Assembly: GCF_016482785.1 (NCBI RefSeq)
Contig: NZ_JAEMXM010000007.1
Location: forward strand, 186,001-250,000
Reading direction: 5' to 3'
Length of the DNA: 64,000 nt
DNA from: Paenibacillus alkalitolerans
GTDB lineage: Bacteria > Bacillota > Bacilli > Paenibacillales > YIM-B00363
The notes beneath the pieces were generated by a model that saw only the letters and a program-made list of their open reading frames with translations, was not told where the DNA came from and ran no database searches. The translations under genes were made by a program, and so were the position numbers. Below are positions 1 to 8,755 of the stretch, in pieces (within the stretch, counting starts at the first letter, position 1; each line of letters starts with the position of its first letter).

Positions 1-1449
1 GATCGTGACCGATCCGCGTTGACCGGCTTGCGCGACGATCTCCGCTTCTTCGGCATGATACTTCGCGTTCAATACTTTATGCGGGATCCCGCGGCGTTTC
101 AGAAGCCCGGACAAGTACTCCGAAGCCTCGATGGAAGCCGTACCCACCAGTACCGGCTGTCCCTTCTTATGGCGCTCGACGATCTCCTCGACTACCATGC
201 GGTATTTGCTTGACGTCGACTTGTACACGACGTCCGGCTTGTCCTCACGGATCATCGGACGGTTTGTCGGGACGACGACAACATCGAGGCCGTATATTTT
301 CTTGAGCTCCTCTTCCTCCGTCTTAGCCGTACCGGTCATTCCGGCCAGCTTCTTGTACATACGGAAGTAGTTTTGGAGCGTAATGGTCGCGAGCGTCATG
401 CTCTCGTTCTGCACTTCAAGGCCTTCTTTAGCCTCGATCGCCTGATGCAGCCCGTCGCTGTAGCGGCGTCCGTGCATGAGACGCCCCGTGAACTCGTCGA
501 CGATTACGATCTGCTCTTCGTTGACGACATAATCGACATCCAGCTTCATAATCGCATTCGCTTTGAGCGCTTGCGTAAGATGATGGTTGATCAGCACGTT
601 CGCATGGTCATACAAGTTATCGAAGCCGAACGCGCGCTCCGCCTTCGCGACGCCCGCTTCCGTGAGTGCCGCGGACTTCACTTTGATGTCGACGGTGTAA
701 TCTTCGCCTTCCACCAGCTTCTTCACGAAACGGTCGGCAGCATAATACAGCTCCGTCGATTTCGCCGCTTGACCGGAAATAATTAGCGGCGTCCGCGCTT
801 CGTCGATCAAGATCGAGTCCACTTCGTCAATCAACGCAAAATGCAGCGGCCGCTGCACGATTTGTTCCTTATAAAGCACCATATTGTCGCGCAAATAGTC
901 GAAGCCGAATTCGTTATTCGTGCCGTAAATAATATCGCACGCATAAGAGGTCTGCTTCTCGCCGTGCGACATGCCGTTTAGATTGACTCCGACGGTAAGG
1001 CCGAGAAATTGGTGAATTTGGCCTACCTCCGCGCTGTCCCGCTGAACCAAATATTCGTTGACGGTGACGACATGAACGCCTTTGCCTTCGAGCGCATTCA
1101 AATAGGTCGGCAATGTGGCGACAAGCGTCTTTCCTTCTCCTGTACGCATCTCTGCAACGCGACCTTCGTGAAGCACCATGCCGCCGATAAGCTGCACGTC
1201 GTAATGCCGCTTACCTAACGTACGCTTCGACGCTTCCCTAACGACCGCGAAAGCTTCCGGCAGTAGGTCGTCCAACGTTTCGCCCTTATCCAGTCTATCT
1301 CTAAATTCAGCGGTTTTCCCGCGCAGTTGATCGTCGCTTAGCGCCGCCATGCTTGCTTCGAGACCGTTAATCGTCTCCACCGTACGGAGCATGCGTTTTA
1401 TTTCCCGCTCATTCGTATCTCCAAAGATTTTCTTAACAAGACCGAGCAC
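1..1449 (-). CDS. secA: Protein translocase ATPase SecA (N-terminal 483 codons, cut by window edge)
   Basis: SecA is the cytosolic motor that pushes preproteins through SecYEG. The visible part holds the start of the motor: the GEGKT Walker A motif at about residues 104-108, a [11 protein letters not shown] Walker B region near residue 208 and the start of the preprotein-binding region. I start it at GTG because the reading [19 protein letters not shown] is the usual SecA beginning and AAGGGG lies about nine bases upstream; no ATG fits. The C-terminal half lies outside the window. It follows hpf, as in Bacillus, but the hairpin after hpf suggests separate transcription. Identification is by sequence and synteny and is very secure. 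Confidence 0.97.
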   Translation of the reverse strand, partial: MLGLVKKIFGDTNEREIKRMLRTVETINGLEASMAALSDDQLRGKTAEFRDRLDKGETLDDLLPEAFAVVREASKRTLGKRHYDVQLIGGMVLHEGRVAEMRTGEGKTLVATLPTYLNALEGKGVHVVTVNEYLVQRDSAEVGQIHQFLGLTVGVNLNGMSHGEKQTSYACDIIYGTNNEFGFDYLRDNMVLYKEQIVQRPLHFALIDEVDSILIDEARTPLIISGQAAKSTELYYAADRFVKKLVEGEDYTVDIKVKSAALTEAGVAKAERAFGFDNLYDHANVLINHHLTQALKANAIMKLDVDYVVNEEQIVIVDEFTGRLMHGRRYSDGLHQAIEAKEGLEVQNESMTLATITLQNYFRMYKKLAGMTGTAKTEEEELKKIYGLDVVVVPTNRPMIREDKPDVVYKSTSSKYRMVVEEIVERHKKGQPVLVGTASIEASEYLSGLLKRRGIPHKVLNAKYHAEEAEIVAQAGQRGSVTI

Positions 1450-1542
1450 TCGATGTTCCCCTTTCCAGGTTGAACTTTCAGCAAATATTGTAACAGTTTG
1501 TCTATGGTGTAAGCAACTTTGCCCCTTTGTTTAATACGCAAA

Positions 1543-1572
1543 GAAAGCCCGTTCCGTTGCGGACGGGCTTTC
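1543..1572 (-). terminator. Terminator downstream of hpf
   Basis: GAAAGCCCGT and ACGGGCTTTC form a GC-rich stem with a short loop, followed on the minus strand by TTT. The tail is short, so termination may be incomplete and allow some read-through into secA. Confidence 0.7.
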
Positions 1573-1604
1573 ATTATTCACTGGTTATTTTGGTTGATAT
1601 TGTA

Positions 1605-2162
1605 TCACACTGCCGGTTCGATCAAACCGTACTTTCCGTCTTCCCTCTTATATACAACGTTTACCGACGATGTGGCCGAGTTCGCGAATACGTAAAAATT
1701 GTGTCCGAGCAGATTCATTTGCAGTACCGCTTCTTCCACATCCATCGGTTTTAACGTGAACTTTTTCGTCCGGACCACTTCAAACATATCTTCTTCCTCG
1801 TGCGGACGGCTGGCTGCGGTTTGCTCGAATGCTTCTTTAAACACGCTTCGCTGAGTACCCTCTTGGCGGGCCCTGCGGTTAATTCTTGTTTTCAGCTTCC
1901 GTATCTGGCGTTCCAATTTATCGATGACCATGTCGATGGATGCATACATATCTTCCGATTTTTCTTCCGCCCTAAGTATTGCCCCGTTCACAGGGATCGA
2001 AACTTCCACAGTATGTTTGTTTTTTATTACGCTTAACGTGACGTTCACTTCGGAAACGAGAGGAGCTTCAAAATATTTCTCCAACCGGCTCACTTTTCGT
2101 TCTGCATACTCCTTTAAAGGATTTGTTACCTCGACGTTTTTACCGCGAATGCAAAACTTCAT
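1605..2162 (-). CDS. hpf: Long-form ribosome hibernation promoting factor
   Basis: Long-form HPF joins two 70S ribosomes into inactive 100S dimers in stationary phase. The 185 residues match the long family: an N-terminal S30AE/RaiA-type domain (about 1-100, starting MKFCIRGKNVEVT), a charged linker, and a C-terminal dimerisation domain (about 130-185, with KFTLKPMDVEEAVLQMNLLGH). AAGGAGG sits eight bases before the ATG. It lies just upstream of secA, as yvyD does in Bacillus subtilis. A SigmaA-like promoter precedes it; I saw no obvious SigB or SigH site. Confidence is high. Confidence 0.97.
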   Translation of the reverse strand: MKFCIRGKNVEVTNPLKEYAERKVSRLEKYFEAPLVSEVNVTLSVIKNKHTVEVSIPVNGAILRAEEKSEDMYASIDMVIDKLERQIRKLKTRINRRARQEGTQRSVFKEAFEQTAASRPHEEEDMFEVVRTKKFTLKPMDVEEAVLQMNLLGHNFYVFANSATSSVNVVYKREDGKYGLIEPAV

Positions 2163-2194
2163 GGTGAAATCCTCCTTTGGTTAAGCTTAACAAT

Positions 2195-2223
2195 ATTTTA
2201 ACATAACATCCGGATAATTTCAA
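2195..2223 (-). promoter_or_regulatory. SigmaA-type promoter of hpf
   Basis: On the minus strand, TTGAAA, a 17-base spacer and TAAAAT sit about 30 bases before the hpf start. Predicted from consensus only. Confidence 0.6.
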
Positions 2224-2265
2224 AATATTCAGACAAGTCACCGCTTACAAAATGAACGCAAAAAA

Positions 2266-2293
2266 ACACCCCGGAGTTATCGTTCCGAGGTGT
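2266..2293 (-). terminator. Terminator downstream of the cold-shock gene
   Basis: ACACCTCGGA pairs with TCCGGGGTGT (one G-U pair) over an eight-base loop, followed on the minus strand by a run of six or more T. Confidence 0.85.
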
Positions 2294-2356
2294 GTTGCTT
2301 GCTACGAATCCTTATGAACCATCTATTGGGTCGGCGGTAATATTTCGCCGCGATGA

Positions 2357-2554
2357 TTACAATTTGGTTACGTTAGCCGCTTGAGGACCGCGTGCGCCTT
2401 CGACGATGTCGAATTCTACCGCTTGACCTTCTTCAAGTGTTTTGAAACCATCTTGTTGGATTGCGGAGAAGTGAACGAATACGTCTCCACCTTGTTCAGT
2501 CTCGATAAAGCCGTAGCCCTTCTCTGCATTGAACCATTTAACTTTACCTTGCAT
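2357..2554 (-). CDS. Cold-shock protein, CspA family
   Basis: A 65-residue single-domain OB-fold RNA/DNA chaperone. Both nucleic-acid-binding motifs are present: KGYGFIE (RNP1) and VFVHFSAI (RNP2), in the usual order after the [13 protein letters not shown] start. A longer in-frame reading exists, but the family start is the ATG chosen here, with AAGGGA about nine bases upstream. Its promoter gives a leader of roughly 45-50 bases, short compared with the long leader of cold-inducible E. coli cspA. It lies between the fliT region and hpf. Which paralogue (B, C or D) cannot be told from the sequence. Confidence 0.95.
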   Translation of the reverse strand: MQGKVKWFNAEKGYGFIETEQGGDVFVHFSAIQQDGFKTLEEGQAVEFDIVEGARGPQAANVTKL

Positions 2555-2604
2555 GTGACACAATCCCTTCATATTCAAGTACGTGGATGTCATACCACAA
2601 CTCG

Positions 2605-2633
2605 AATATACCATCACATTTTTGCAAAGTCAA
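2605..2633 (-). promoter_or_regulatory. SigmaA-type promoter of the cold-shock gene
   Basis: TTGACT, 17 bases, TATATT on the minus strand, close to consensus and well placed for the start codon. Confidence 0.7.
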
Positions 2634-2951
2634 TTAGGTCAAGCGGTAATTTCTACACATTATCGACAATTGGAAATGTTCCGAAAATTCCGTTACAAAC
2701 ATCTTCTTTGATACAAATAGGCGCATGAAAGCTTGTTTTCATTAGTTATGCACAAAGTTGTCCACATTATCCACAGGATTTTGTTCAAGTTGTTCACAGT
2801 TTTGATCATGAAAAGCTTGTCTTTGTCTAGCGGGCTGTTGACAATAACCGGTAACCCGAGTCATTGAATCGGTTTTGCCCATTGTGAATACTCGAGGAGT
2901 TATTGCGGCAGTTGCTAAGTACAAAAAATTCCACAGACTATTTGAATGGAA
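2634..2951. other. Non-coding gap with four DnaA-box-like 9-mers
   Basis: No convincing gene lies here. Four 9-mers resembling the DnaA box (TTATNCACA) are on the plus strand: TTATGCACA at 2746, TTGTCCACA at 2758, TTATCCACA at 2767 (a perfect strong box) and TTGTTCACA at 2790. The rest shows no clear structure until the terminator of the next gene. Confidence 0.5.
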
Positions 2952-2978
2952 AAACCCCGTCCACAACGACAGGGTTTT
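2952..2978 (-). terminator. Terminator at the end of the flaG-fliDST operon
   Basis: AAAACCCTGTC and GGACGGGGTTTT pair around GTTGT; the minus strand ends in a T-rich run. It directly follows the stop of the Pro-rich gene. Confidence 0.8.
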
Positions 2979-2988
2979 ACGAAACGCA

Positions 2989-4053
2989 CTACTTGAGCTG
3001 ATGCAGGAACTTATCGAGTTGTTGAATGATCGAGTCAAACTTGGAGTTTTCCGACTCTCCCGACAGCCTGGATTTCAAGCGATCAATGTCAATATCCGAT
3101 AATGACCTCAAATAATCTTTCAAACGATCGACAAAGCGGTTGAACTTTTCCAAAGACACGGTTTCCCCGTACATTCTGCTCTTCTTGAAGCGATTGAAAA
3201 ATTCACGTTCCAAGGCGCTGTTCGAAAAATCAAAGGTAACCGCTTTTTTGTTCCCTAATGCATCGACTGCATAAAACAGAGTATCCGATCGATTCACGCT
3301 GCTTGGGCTTTGCATTATAACAGCAGATTTATTGGTACCGTAACCGATCTCAATTGTTATACGATCCTGAGTGAATATTGTAGTCGGACTCAACGGCGGT
3401 ACCGGGTTCGTATTCACCGGCGGTGGTTCTACCGGTGGTGGTTCCACTGGCGGCGGTTCCACTGGCGGCAGTTCAACCGGTGGCGGTTCAACCGGACCTC
3501 CCCCGCCGTTCAAACGATCTATGATATCTTGAATTGCATTCTGCAAATGTCCCCTTGCATTATTAATCTGACTTACTTGGTCTAACAATTTTTCTTTCAA
3601 TTTCGGCGATGCATGCTCCGATCGTTGTTCGATCCGCGACTGGACGCCTTGCAGCCATTCGTCCATTCCCCGGCCGATAGTCAACAATTCTTCATCCGTG
3701 ACCTCAATGCCGTTATCCGCGAACCTCTGCCGAACGTGATCCAAATATGTCCCGGATTCCTCATTTGACTGCTCTGCCCATTGATTTATATCGCTTAACA
3801 GTTTCTTCCCAAAACCATTTAAAAAGGACGAATTACCCTCAAATAATTCCAATAGCGGGTGCTTATAGATCTGTTGATGTGTAGGCCGATTTTTGCTGTT
3901 TTGAGTTTTCTCGTATACCGCTACGAGATCTTCACTTTCCTTCTTTACTCTAGAGTACTGGGACGATACCGGAACAATTGCAGAAGTTGCATGAATAGAG
4001 GTGACTTTTTCAATACCGTAGTTCTGCAACCCGGATGAAATGCTCTGCACCAA
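2989..4053 (-). CDS. Uncharacterised protein with a Pro-rich linker, last gene of the fliD operon
   Basis: I do not recognise a family. The 354 residues have three parts: a polar, mostly helical N-terminal half (to about 180), a linker with four GGGG/PPPVE-type repeats (about 182-220), and a C-terminal half of roughly 130 residues with a predicted beta stretch followed by charged helices. There is no signal peptide or membrane segment, so it is either cytosolic or exported by the flagellar apparatus. It lies 124 bases after fliT with no terminator between, and a strong terminator follows it, so it is probably co-transcribed with the filament cap and chaperone genes. A role in flagella is inferred from position only. 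Confidence 0.7.
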   Translation of the reverse strand: MVQSISSGLQNYGIEKVTSIHATSAIVPVSSQYSRVKKESEDLVAVYEKTQNSKNRPTHQQIYKHPLLELFEGNSSFLNGFGKKLLSDINQWAEQSNEESGTYLDHVRQRFADNGIEVTDEELLTIGRGMDEWLQGVQSRIEQRSEHASPKLKEKLLDQVSQINNARGHLQNAIQDIIDRLNGGGGPVEPPPVELPPVEPPPVEPPPVEPPPVNTNPVPPLSPTTIFTQDRITIEIGYGTNKSAVIMQSPSSVNRSDTLFYAVDALGNKKAVTFDFSNSALEREFFNRFKKSRMYGETVSLEKFNRFVDRLKDYLRSLSDIDIDRLKSRLSGESENSKFDSIIQQLDKFLHQLK

Positions 4054-4177
4054 AATTATTCACATCCTTCCTAAAAAAATAGACCAATGAATAATTCATC
4101 GGCCGGTTGCATCACTAGCTCCATATACTTCAGATGCCCAAGTAAGAAGTATATTTCATTGCGTCCAATATTTATAT

Positions 4178-4528
4178 TTACTTTTTCTTATCGAAAAAAT
4201 AACTTTCTTGATAATGCGATTCATAAGCATGCTTCTGTTTGCGGGCTGAAGACATCTTTGCAATTTCTTCCGCTGCGGAAGCTTTAAATGAATTCATCTT
4301 GATTAAGATCGACTCGTCATATTTCAAAATGCTCGCTATTCGGTCTTTATATAACTCTCTATGATCTTCTTTAACAACCATCCGGGTTACTCTAAATATC
4401 AATTGTTCCCGATTGAGCAAAAATTGTTGAAGATCCTCGTAACTTATTATATTTAACCGGGAAACACATTGTAAAGTAATATTTTCCAATTCGGTGATTA
4501 TTTCTTCCATGTCAACTGCCGTACTCAT
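4178..4528 (-). CDS. fliT: FliT-like flagellar chaperone
   Basis: A 116-residue, highly charged, all-helical protein. FliT proteins hold FliD in an export-competent state and diverge strongly in sequence, so the call rests mainly on size, helix content and its place directly after fliS. The ATG overlaps the fliS stop by four bases (ATGA), which implies translational coupling. A Lys-rich tail (FFDKKK) ends the protein. It could also be a general flagellar export chaperone of a related type. Confidence 0.75.
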   Translation of the reverse strand: MSTAVDMEEIITELENITLQCVSRLNIISYEDLQQFLLNREQLIFRVTRMVVKEDHRELYKDRIASILKYDESILIKMNSFKASAAEEIAKMSSARKQKHAYESHYQESYFFDKKK

Positions 4529-4911
4529 GAATGGCTGGCAACTTGGCTGGCATGTTTCGCAGCCTGAATCCAGGTTTCTTTCAAATCAACCAAGTAGCCC
4601 AAAACCTCTTGAATGGGTTCGACTTCTTTCTTCATATTGGCTTCCATCAGCCGCTGAAGGAAATATTCATACAATCTCATTAAACCTTCCGACACCGGCG
4701 AGGTTTGATCAAGGGTAACCATAAATTCTCTAATAATGTCTTGCACCTTCAACAAGTTGCGGTTCGCTTCTTCCATTTGACGCTGGTTCAACGCCTCGAT
4801 TGACATCTTGGAAAACCGAATCGCCCCGTCATAAAGCATAATAAGCAGCTGAGCCGGAGATGCCGTTTGAATCGTTGTCTCTAGATATTTGTTGCGTTGG
4901 GCTTGTAACAT
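4525..4911 (-). CDS. fliS: Flagellar export chaperone FliS
   Basis: FliS binds the C terminus of flagellin in the cytosol and prevents early polymerisation; in Gram-positives it also interacts with FliW. The 128-residue protein has the family's typical order: an N-terminal YLETTIQTASPAQLLIMLYDGAI block and four helices, with the LMRLYEYFLQRLMEAN segment. A longer frame extends into fliD, but the start chosen follows AGGGGG and gives the normal length. It lies 22 bases after fliD and overlaps fliT by four bases. Confidence 0.96.
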   Translation of the reverse strand: MLQAQRNKYLETTIQTASPAQLLIMLYDGAIRFSKMSIEALNQRQMEEANRNLLKVQDIIREFMVTLDQTSPVSEGLMRLYEYFLQRLMEANMKKEVEPIQEVLGYLVDLKETWIQAAKHASQVASHS

Positions 4912-4933
4912 CCCGTTTCCCCCTAAAATACTG

Positions 4934-6457
4934 TTATTGAGCGCCCGTGCCGAACTGGCTGGCCAGATAGGCGGATTGGGAGTTAAATCGTTGAATAGCG
5001 GTTTCCATCGCGCTAAACTGGCGGTAATAACGGTCCTCAACGTCTTTCAACCGATCCAGCATTTGATTTAATCGGTTGTCGATATCTTGCAATTGCCGGC
5101 CCATCAGACTATTCTCATTAAATCCGGACAAATCCGAGAACCTTGAAGTACCCGCCTTATCTGAAAAGTCTTTTAATGTTTTTTCCAAGTTGGTATACAT
5201 TCGTTCCATAATACCGACATCAGAGTTGTCGCTGTCGCCGTTCCCGTCAGCGGTGAACAAAGCAAGCACGGCCTGCGGATCTTCCTCGACGGCTTTCCTA
5301 AGCTTTTCTTCGTTTTTTAAAATCAATCTGCCATGCTCCAAATAATTCCCGGTTTCAATTCCTATCGTACTAAGCATGTTATATTTCGACCCGTTACTTA
5401 CACTTCCCGAAGCATCATATCTGAGCCGGTCAAACGTTTGTTCCAATATTGTATCTCTTCTTAACAGGCCGCTCTTTGCTTTCTCTTCCCACAGTTCTAT
5501 TTCATTCTCGGACAATTCTTTCCTCTGCTCATCCGTGAGAGGCGGATAGTCGCGGAACTTCTGTTCGTTAAGCTTATCGTACAACAACGTATTCATTTCG
5601 TTGTATGCATCAATAAATTCGGCTATTGAATTTATTATGGCATCGGTATTCGTCTTGACCTCAATGATTGCCGCAGCCCCGCCCGCCGTATTCAACGTGA
5701 TTGTAACTCCGTTAACATCAAATGTATTGCCTGTTCTTTCGGTTCTGATTCCGTTGATCGTAACATCCGCGTTCACTGCTGCCACTTCTTCCGCCGAACC
5801 GGCGGCAATTTTAAGCGTGTTGCTAAGAAAGTCGCCCGATAATGATATCTTGTCCTCATTGCCGGCCGCTCCATTAACCTTGCCCGTATTCTTAGACACA
5901 ATCGATACTTTGCCGGTAACTGAATCGTAAAATGCAGTAACGTTCGTATCTCTGTTTATTTTCTCTATGACTGAATTTAACGAATCACCGCTTTCAATGG
6001 TGACAGTTTTTCCGTTCAAGGAAAAAGTGTTCGATGTAAACCCATTGATGTGACCTGCGGCAATTTCGTCCGTTAACGGCTTCGACGGGTCGAACGCGGT
6101 TGAATTCCGAATATCTGCCGAACTTCGATTGCTTGCAGCAGTGGCTTTAGCGTGGACTTCAACAGTGAGAGTTCCTGCAATAGCCGATCCCGTAGCCGTG
6201 GCCGTTAAAGCAGCGGTATTCCCGGTAACGATTGCCGTTTTGGCCGCGAGAGTAGCTTCTTTCTTAAGATTAAACAATGTATTATTCCGGAAATCGAGGA
6301 GTTTTGCGTTGATTTCTTTATATGCGTCGCGTTGCCATTGGATCAATTGCTTCTTTTGTCTCATCTGATCGACAGGGATGCGATGCGCCTTCATCAAATC
6401 TCTAATGATTTGATCTGTATCAATTCCAGAGGCGAGACCGCCAATACGAAGATTCAT
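4934..6457 (-). CDS. fliD: Flagellar hook-associated protein 2 (filament cap) FliD
   Basis: FliD caps the growing filament and helps flagellin subunits fold into place. The 507-residue product starts MNLRIGGLASGIDTDQIIRDLM, a typical FliD N terminus, and ends in a coiled-coil-like helix; these terminal regions form the leg domains, and the middle (about 60-400) is the variable exposed part. GGAGGTG sits eight bases before ATG. It is exported without a signal peptide by the flagellar type III system. It is the second gene of the SigD-driven flaG-fliD-fliS-fliT operon. Confidence 0.96.
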   Translation of the reverse strand: MNLRIGGLASGIDTDQIIRDLMKAHRIPVDQMRQKKQLIQWQRDAYKEINAKLLDFRNNTLFNLKKEATLAAKTAIVTGNTAALTATATGSAIAGTLTVEVHAKATAASNRSSADIRNSTAFDPSKPLTDEIAAGHINGFTSNTFSLNGKTVTIESGDSLNSVIEKINRDTNVTAFYDSVTGKVSIVSKNTGKVNGAAGNEDKISLSGDFLSNTLKIAAGSAEEVAAVNADVTINGIRTERTGNTFDVNGVTITLNTAGGAAAIIEVKTNTDAIINSIAEFIDAYNEMNTLLYDKLNEQKFRDYPPLTDEQRKELSENEIELWEEKAKSGLLRRDTILEQTFDRLRYDASGSVSNGSKYNMLSTIGIETGNYLEHGRLILKNEEKLRKAVEEDPQAVLALFTADGNGDSDNSDVGIMERMYTNLEKTLKDFSDKAGTSRFSDLSGFNENSLMGRQLQDIDNRLNQMLDRLKDVEDRYYRQFSAMETAIQRFNSQSAYLASQFGTGAQ

Positions 6458-6479
6458 AACTTACACCTCCATTTCACGT

Positions 6480-6875
6480 TTACCTGCGCTCATCCACAAG
6501 AATTCCGGCCATTTCCCATAGCTTGGCAACGAAGTCGAGCATTTTCTCCGGCGGAATTTCGCGGATAACTTCCCCCGTTTCACGGTCATGTACGCTTACC
6601 GCAATCTGTTTCGTAGTTTCATGAATAGAGAATTCAAGGTAAGTATAAGGCCCTTGCATGGATTTTACCGCTTTTTCAATTGCTTTGATCAACTGTTCAT
6701 CGCGCAGAGGTACTTGCTTGCCTTGCAGTTCAGCTTGCTTTAATTCTTTAGTATTTGTTATCGAAGCGACTGATTCAGAAGGAGAATTGCTGCTTGTTTT
6801 AATCGGAACATCCGCCGGTGTATATTTTGCTCCGATTGTCATATTGGGGGTTACTGCATTCATTTCAGATGCCAT
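6480..6875 (-). CDS. flaG: FlaG family protein
   Basis: FlaG affects filament length in some bacteria, but its mechanism is poorly known. The 131-residue protein has a disordered Ser/Thr-rich N-terminal part and the conserved C-terminal FlaG domain (about 60-128), with the signature LEFSIHETTKQIAVSVHDRETGEVIREIPPEK. GGAGGCG precedes the ATG. It is the first gene after the SigD promoter and is the homologue of B. subtilis yvyC, in the same position before fliD. Confidence 0.93.
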   Translation of the reverse strand: MASEMNAVTPNMTIGAKYTPADVPIKTSSNSPSESVASITNTKELKQAELQGKQVPLRDEQLIKAIEKAVKSMQGPYTYLEFSIHETTKQIAVSVHDRETGEVIREIPPEKMLDFVAKLWEMAGILVDERR

Positions 6876-6916
6876 TTCGCAACGCCTCCTTTTCGGCTAT
6901 TTTTCTCATATTATTT

Positions 6917-6943
6917 ATATCGGTTCGGTTTCTTTTTTGTTTA
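6917..6943 (-). promoter_or_regulatory. SigD promoter of flaG-fliD-fliS-fliT
   Basis: TAAA, exactly 15 bases, ACCGATAT on the minus strand; the SigD consensus is TAAA-N15-GCCGATAT, so only one position differs. This places the operon in the late, SigD-dependent flagellar class. Confidence 0.9.
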
Positions 6944-6971
6944 AGAGGCTTTTTCGATCTTAAACAAAAAC

Positions 6972-6992
6972 CCCTCTGCTAGCTGCAGAGGG
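6972..6992 (-). terminator. Terminator of the legionaminic acid operon
   Basis: CCCTCTGC and GCAGAGGG form a stem followed by TTTTTGTTT on the minus strand, a few bases after the last gene of the sugar operon. Confidence 0.9.
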
Positions 6993-6998
6993 ATGCGG

Positions 6999-7706
6999 TT
7001 AAAGCTTCATCTTTGAACTTGAACGATTTTGAACACGCCGCTCGAACTCCAATATATCTTCCATATCATCGATATCGAGAGACCGTTCCCGGGGCATTCG
7101 ATAAGCAACCGTATCCTCATGCAGAAAGCTTTTGTTTTTCAGCAGCGCGGTAATTTCCGAAACATACACAGCTCCATTAAGCACATAGCAAGGAGGGAGG
7201 TCTTGTCTCCTCGTGAAACCGGATCCTTCCGGAAGCACGGGAAGCATCCGGTTGTCTTCATTGATACGAAACATCCAATACGGATTTTCTTCGGTTTCCG
7301 TCACCGACACGCAGGAAGCGGAACGACTTCCAACGCACAGCTCCAAACAACCGTCGATATCCGACACCGTTCTGAGCGGAGATGTCGGTTGAAGCAGCAC
7401 GACGTAGTCGTAGCCGGAGATCTCTTCCACCGCATGCAAAATCGGTTCGACACCCGGCGTCTCATCCTTGGCAAGCTGGTTTGGCCGGCGAAAAGGAGCT
7501 TCGCACCCATACCGTACGGCCGTTTCCATGATCTCCTCGTCATCCGACGATACGATCAGCCTGTCAATAAACTTGGACTTTTTCGCTTCTTCGATCGTCC
7601 AGGCGATCAACGGCTTTCCGGCGACCCGGTATAAGTTTTTCCGGGGTATGCCTTTGGACCCTCCTCTGGCGGGGATTACGGTCAAAATGCGTCGTCCCCC
7701 GATCAT
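6999..7706 (-). CDS. legF: CMP-sugar synthetase, LegF/NeuA type
   Basis: This family activates nonulosonic acids with CTP to give the CMP sugar used by glycosyltransferases. The 235 residues carry the nucleotide-binding start ILTVIPARGGSKGIPRKNL (about 6-24), VLLQPTSPLR and the ERSLDIDDMEDI metal-site region near the end. I start at the ATG that overlaps the previous stop by four bases and follows GGAGAGGGAG; a longer reading into the previous gene is less likely. Being last in a LegB-C-G-I-H cluster, it most likely acts on N,N'-diacetyllegionaminate rather than sialate or pseudaminate. Exact substrate is inferred. Confidence 0.9.
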   Translation of the reverse strand: MIGGRRILTVIPARGGSKGIPRKNLYRVAGKPLIAWTIEEAKKSKFIDRLIVSSDDEEIMETAVRYGCEAPFRRPNQLAKDETPGVEPILHAVEEISGYDYVVLLQPTSPLRTVSDIDGCLELCVGSRSASCVSVTETEENPYWMFRINEDNRMLPVLPEGSGFTRRQDLPPCYVLNGAVYVSEITALLKNKSFLHEDTVAYRMPRERSLDIDDMEDILEFERRVQNRSSSKMKL

Positions 7707-8755
7707 ACGGCTCCCTCTCCATATTCCAAATTCGCCCGTTGGAAATCTTCCATTCGTCCAATGTCGAGCCAATAATCCCGAATTGGAAAAACCGCGGTTT
7801 TCTCGCCTGACCCGATAATATGATCGAACAAGGAGGGCATGTCAAAAAATGTATCTTCCGGTACATACCGTAAGCTTTCCGGTTCAATCACATAAATTCC
7901 GCCGTTAACGAAAAATTTCTGGACCGGTTTTTCTTCAATGCTTTGAATAAAGGTTCCGTCCGTGCTCACTACACCGTAAGGGATCTGAAACTCGTATTCG
8001 CGAACCGCCATTGTTGCCTTTGCCTTAGTTTCAAGATGCGTCTGCAGCAATTGACGGTAGTCCATTTTTGTCAAAAGATCGCCATTCATCACTATAACAG
8101 GTTCGTTCACACTTTCCCTTCGGAATAAGCTTAACGCTCCCGCAGTACCTAATCGTTTCTGTTCGCGAATATACGAGATCTCAATTCCTCGGTCCGCTCC
8201 GTCTTTGAAATAGTCCATTATCATATCGGCTTTGTAATTCACCGATATAAAAAACTTAACAAAACCCTGTTCAAGGAAATTTTCAATGATCGTCTCCAAG
8301 ATCGGTTTCGACCCTACTTTCAAGAGCGGTTTTGGTACTTCATCTGTCAAAGGGCTCAGTCGGCTGCCCAGCCCACCGGCCATCAAGACAACCGGATTTG
8401 TTATTCGATCCTGCGCCAGGTATTCATGGATTGAATCCAGGCGAACCACACGCCCCCATTGGTCTACGATCGGAATTTGCTCCAGCCGTTTCTCCTTCAT
8501 CCGGTTCAACACCACTTGGCGGCTATCGTCCGTACGGCATACAACCGGGTTATTATTCATAATTTGCCGGACGGGAGCTTCCAATGTGACGTTCCTCAAA
8601 ATACCCCTTCTCACATCACCGTCAGTTACCGTCCCGATCAACCGATCGTTCTCATCTATGACCAACGCGATTCGCATCGCACCCCGGTTAATCATTTCCA
8701 ACGCACGAATAATCGACATCTCCGAATCGATAAAAATATCTCTAACGATCGCCAC
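7703..8755 (-). CDS. ptmE: CBS-domain sugar-1-phosphate guanylyltransferase, PtmE-like
   Basis: Two CBS domains (about 1-118) precede a nucleotidyltransferase domain (about 120-350) with LMAGGLGSRLSPLTDEVPKP, the G-x-G-x-R-L and Lys signature of sugar nucleotidyltransferases, and a VMNGDLLT metal motif. This architecture matches Campylobacter PtmE, which makes the GDP-amino sugar that starts the legionaminic acid route. The start is GTG with AAAGGAG nine bases upstream, overlapping the end of legH by 14 bases. CBS domains may sense a nucleotide. GDP specificity is inferred from the cluster. Confidence 0.88.
   Translation of the reverse strand: MAIVRDIFIDSEMSIIRALEMINRGAMRIALVIDENDRLIGTVTDGDVRRGILRNVTLEAPVRQIMNNNPVVCRTDDSRQVVLNRMKEKRLEQIPIVDQWGRVVRLDSIHEYLAQDRITNPVVLMAGGLGSRLSPLTDEVPKPLLKVGSKPILETIIENFLEQGFVKFFISVNYKADMIMDYFKDGADRGIEISYIREQKRLGTAGALSLFRRESVNEPVIVMNGDLLTKMDYRQLLQTHLETKAKATMAVREYEFQIPYGVVSTDGTFIQSIEEKPVQKFFVNGGIYVIEPESLRYVPEDTFFDMPSLFDHIIGSGEKTAVFPIRDYWLDIGRMEDFQRANLEYGEGAV

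Noticed and set aside
2742-3038. 98-codon minus-strand frame
   Set aside because: It overlaps the terminator and the end of the Pro-rich gene, is Ser/Phe-rich and has no site for initiation.
3310-3585. Plus-strand frame rich in Arg and Trp inside the Pro-rich gene
   Set aside because: It is the antisense translation of the PPPVE repeats.
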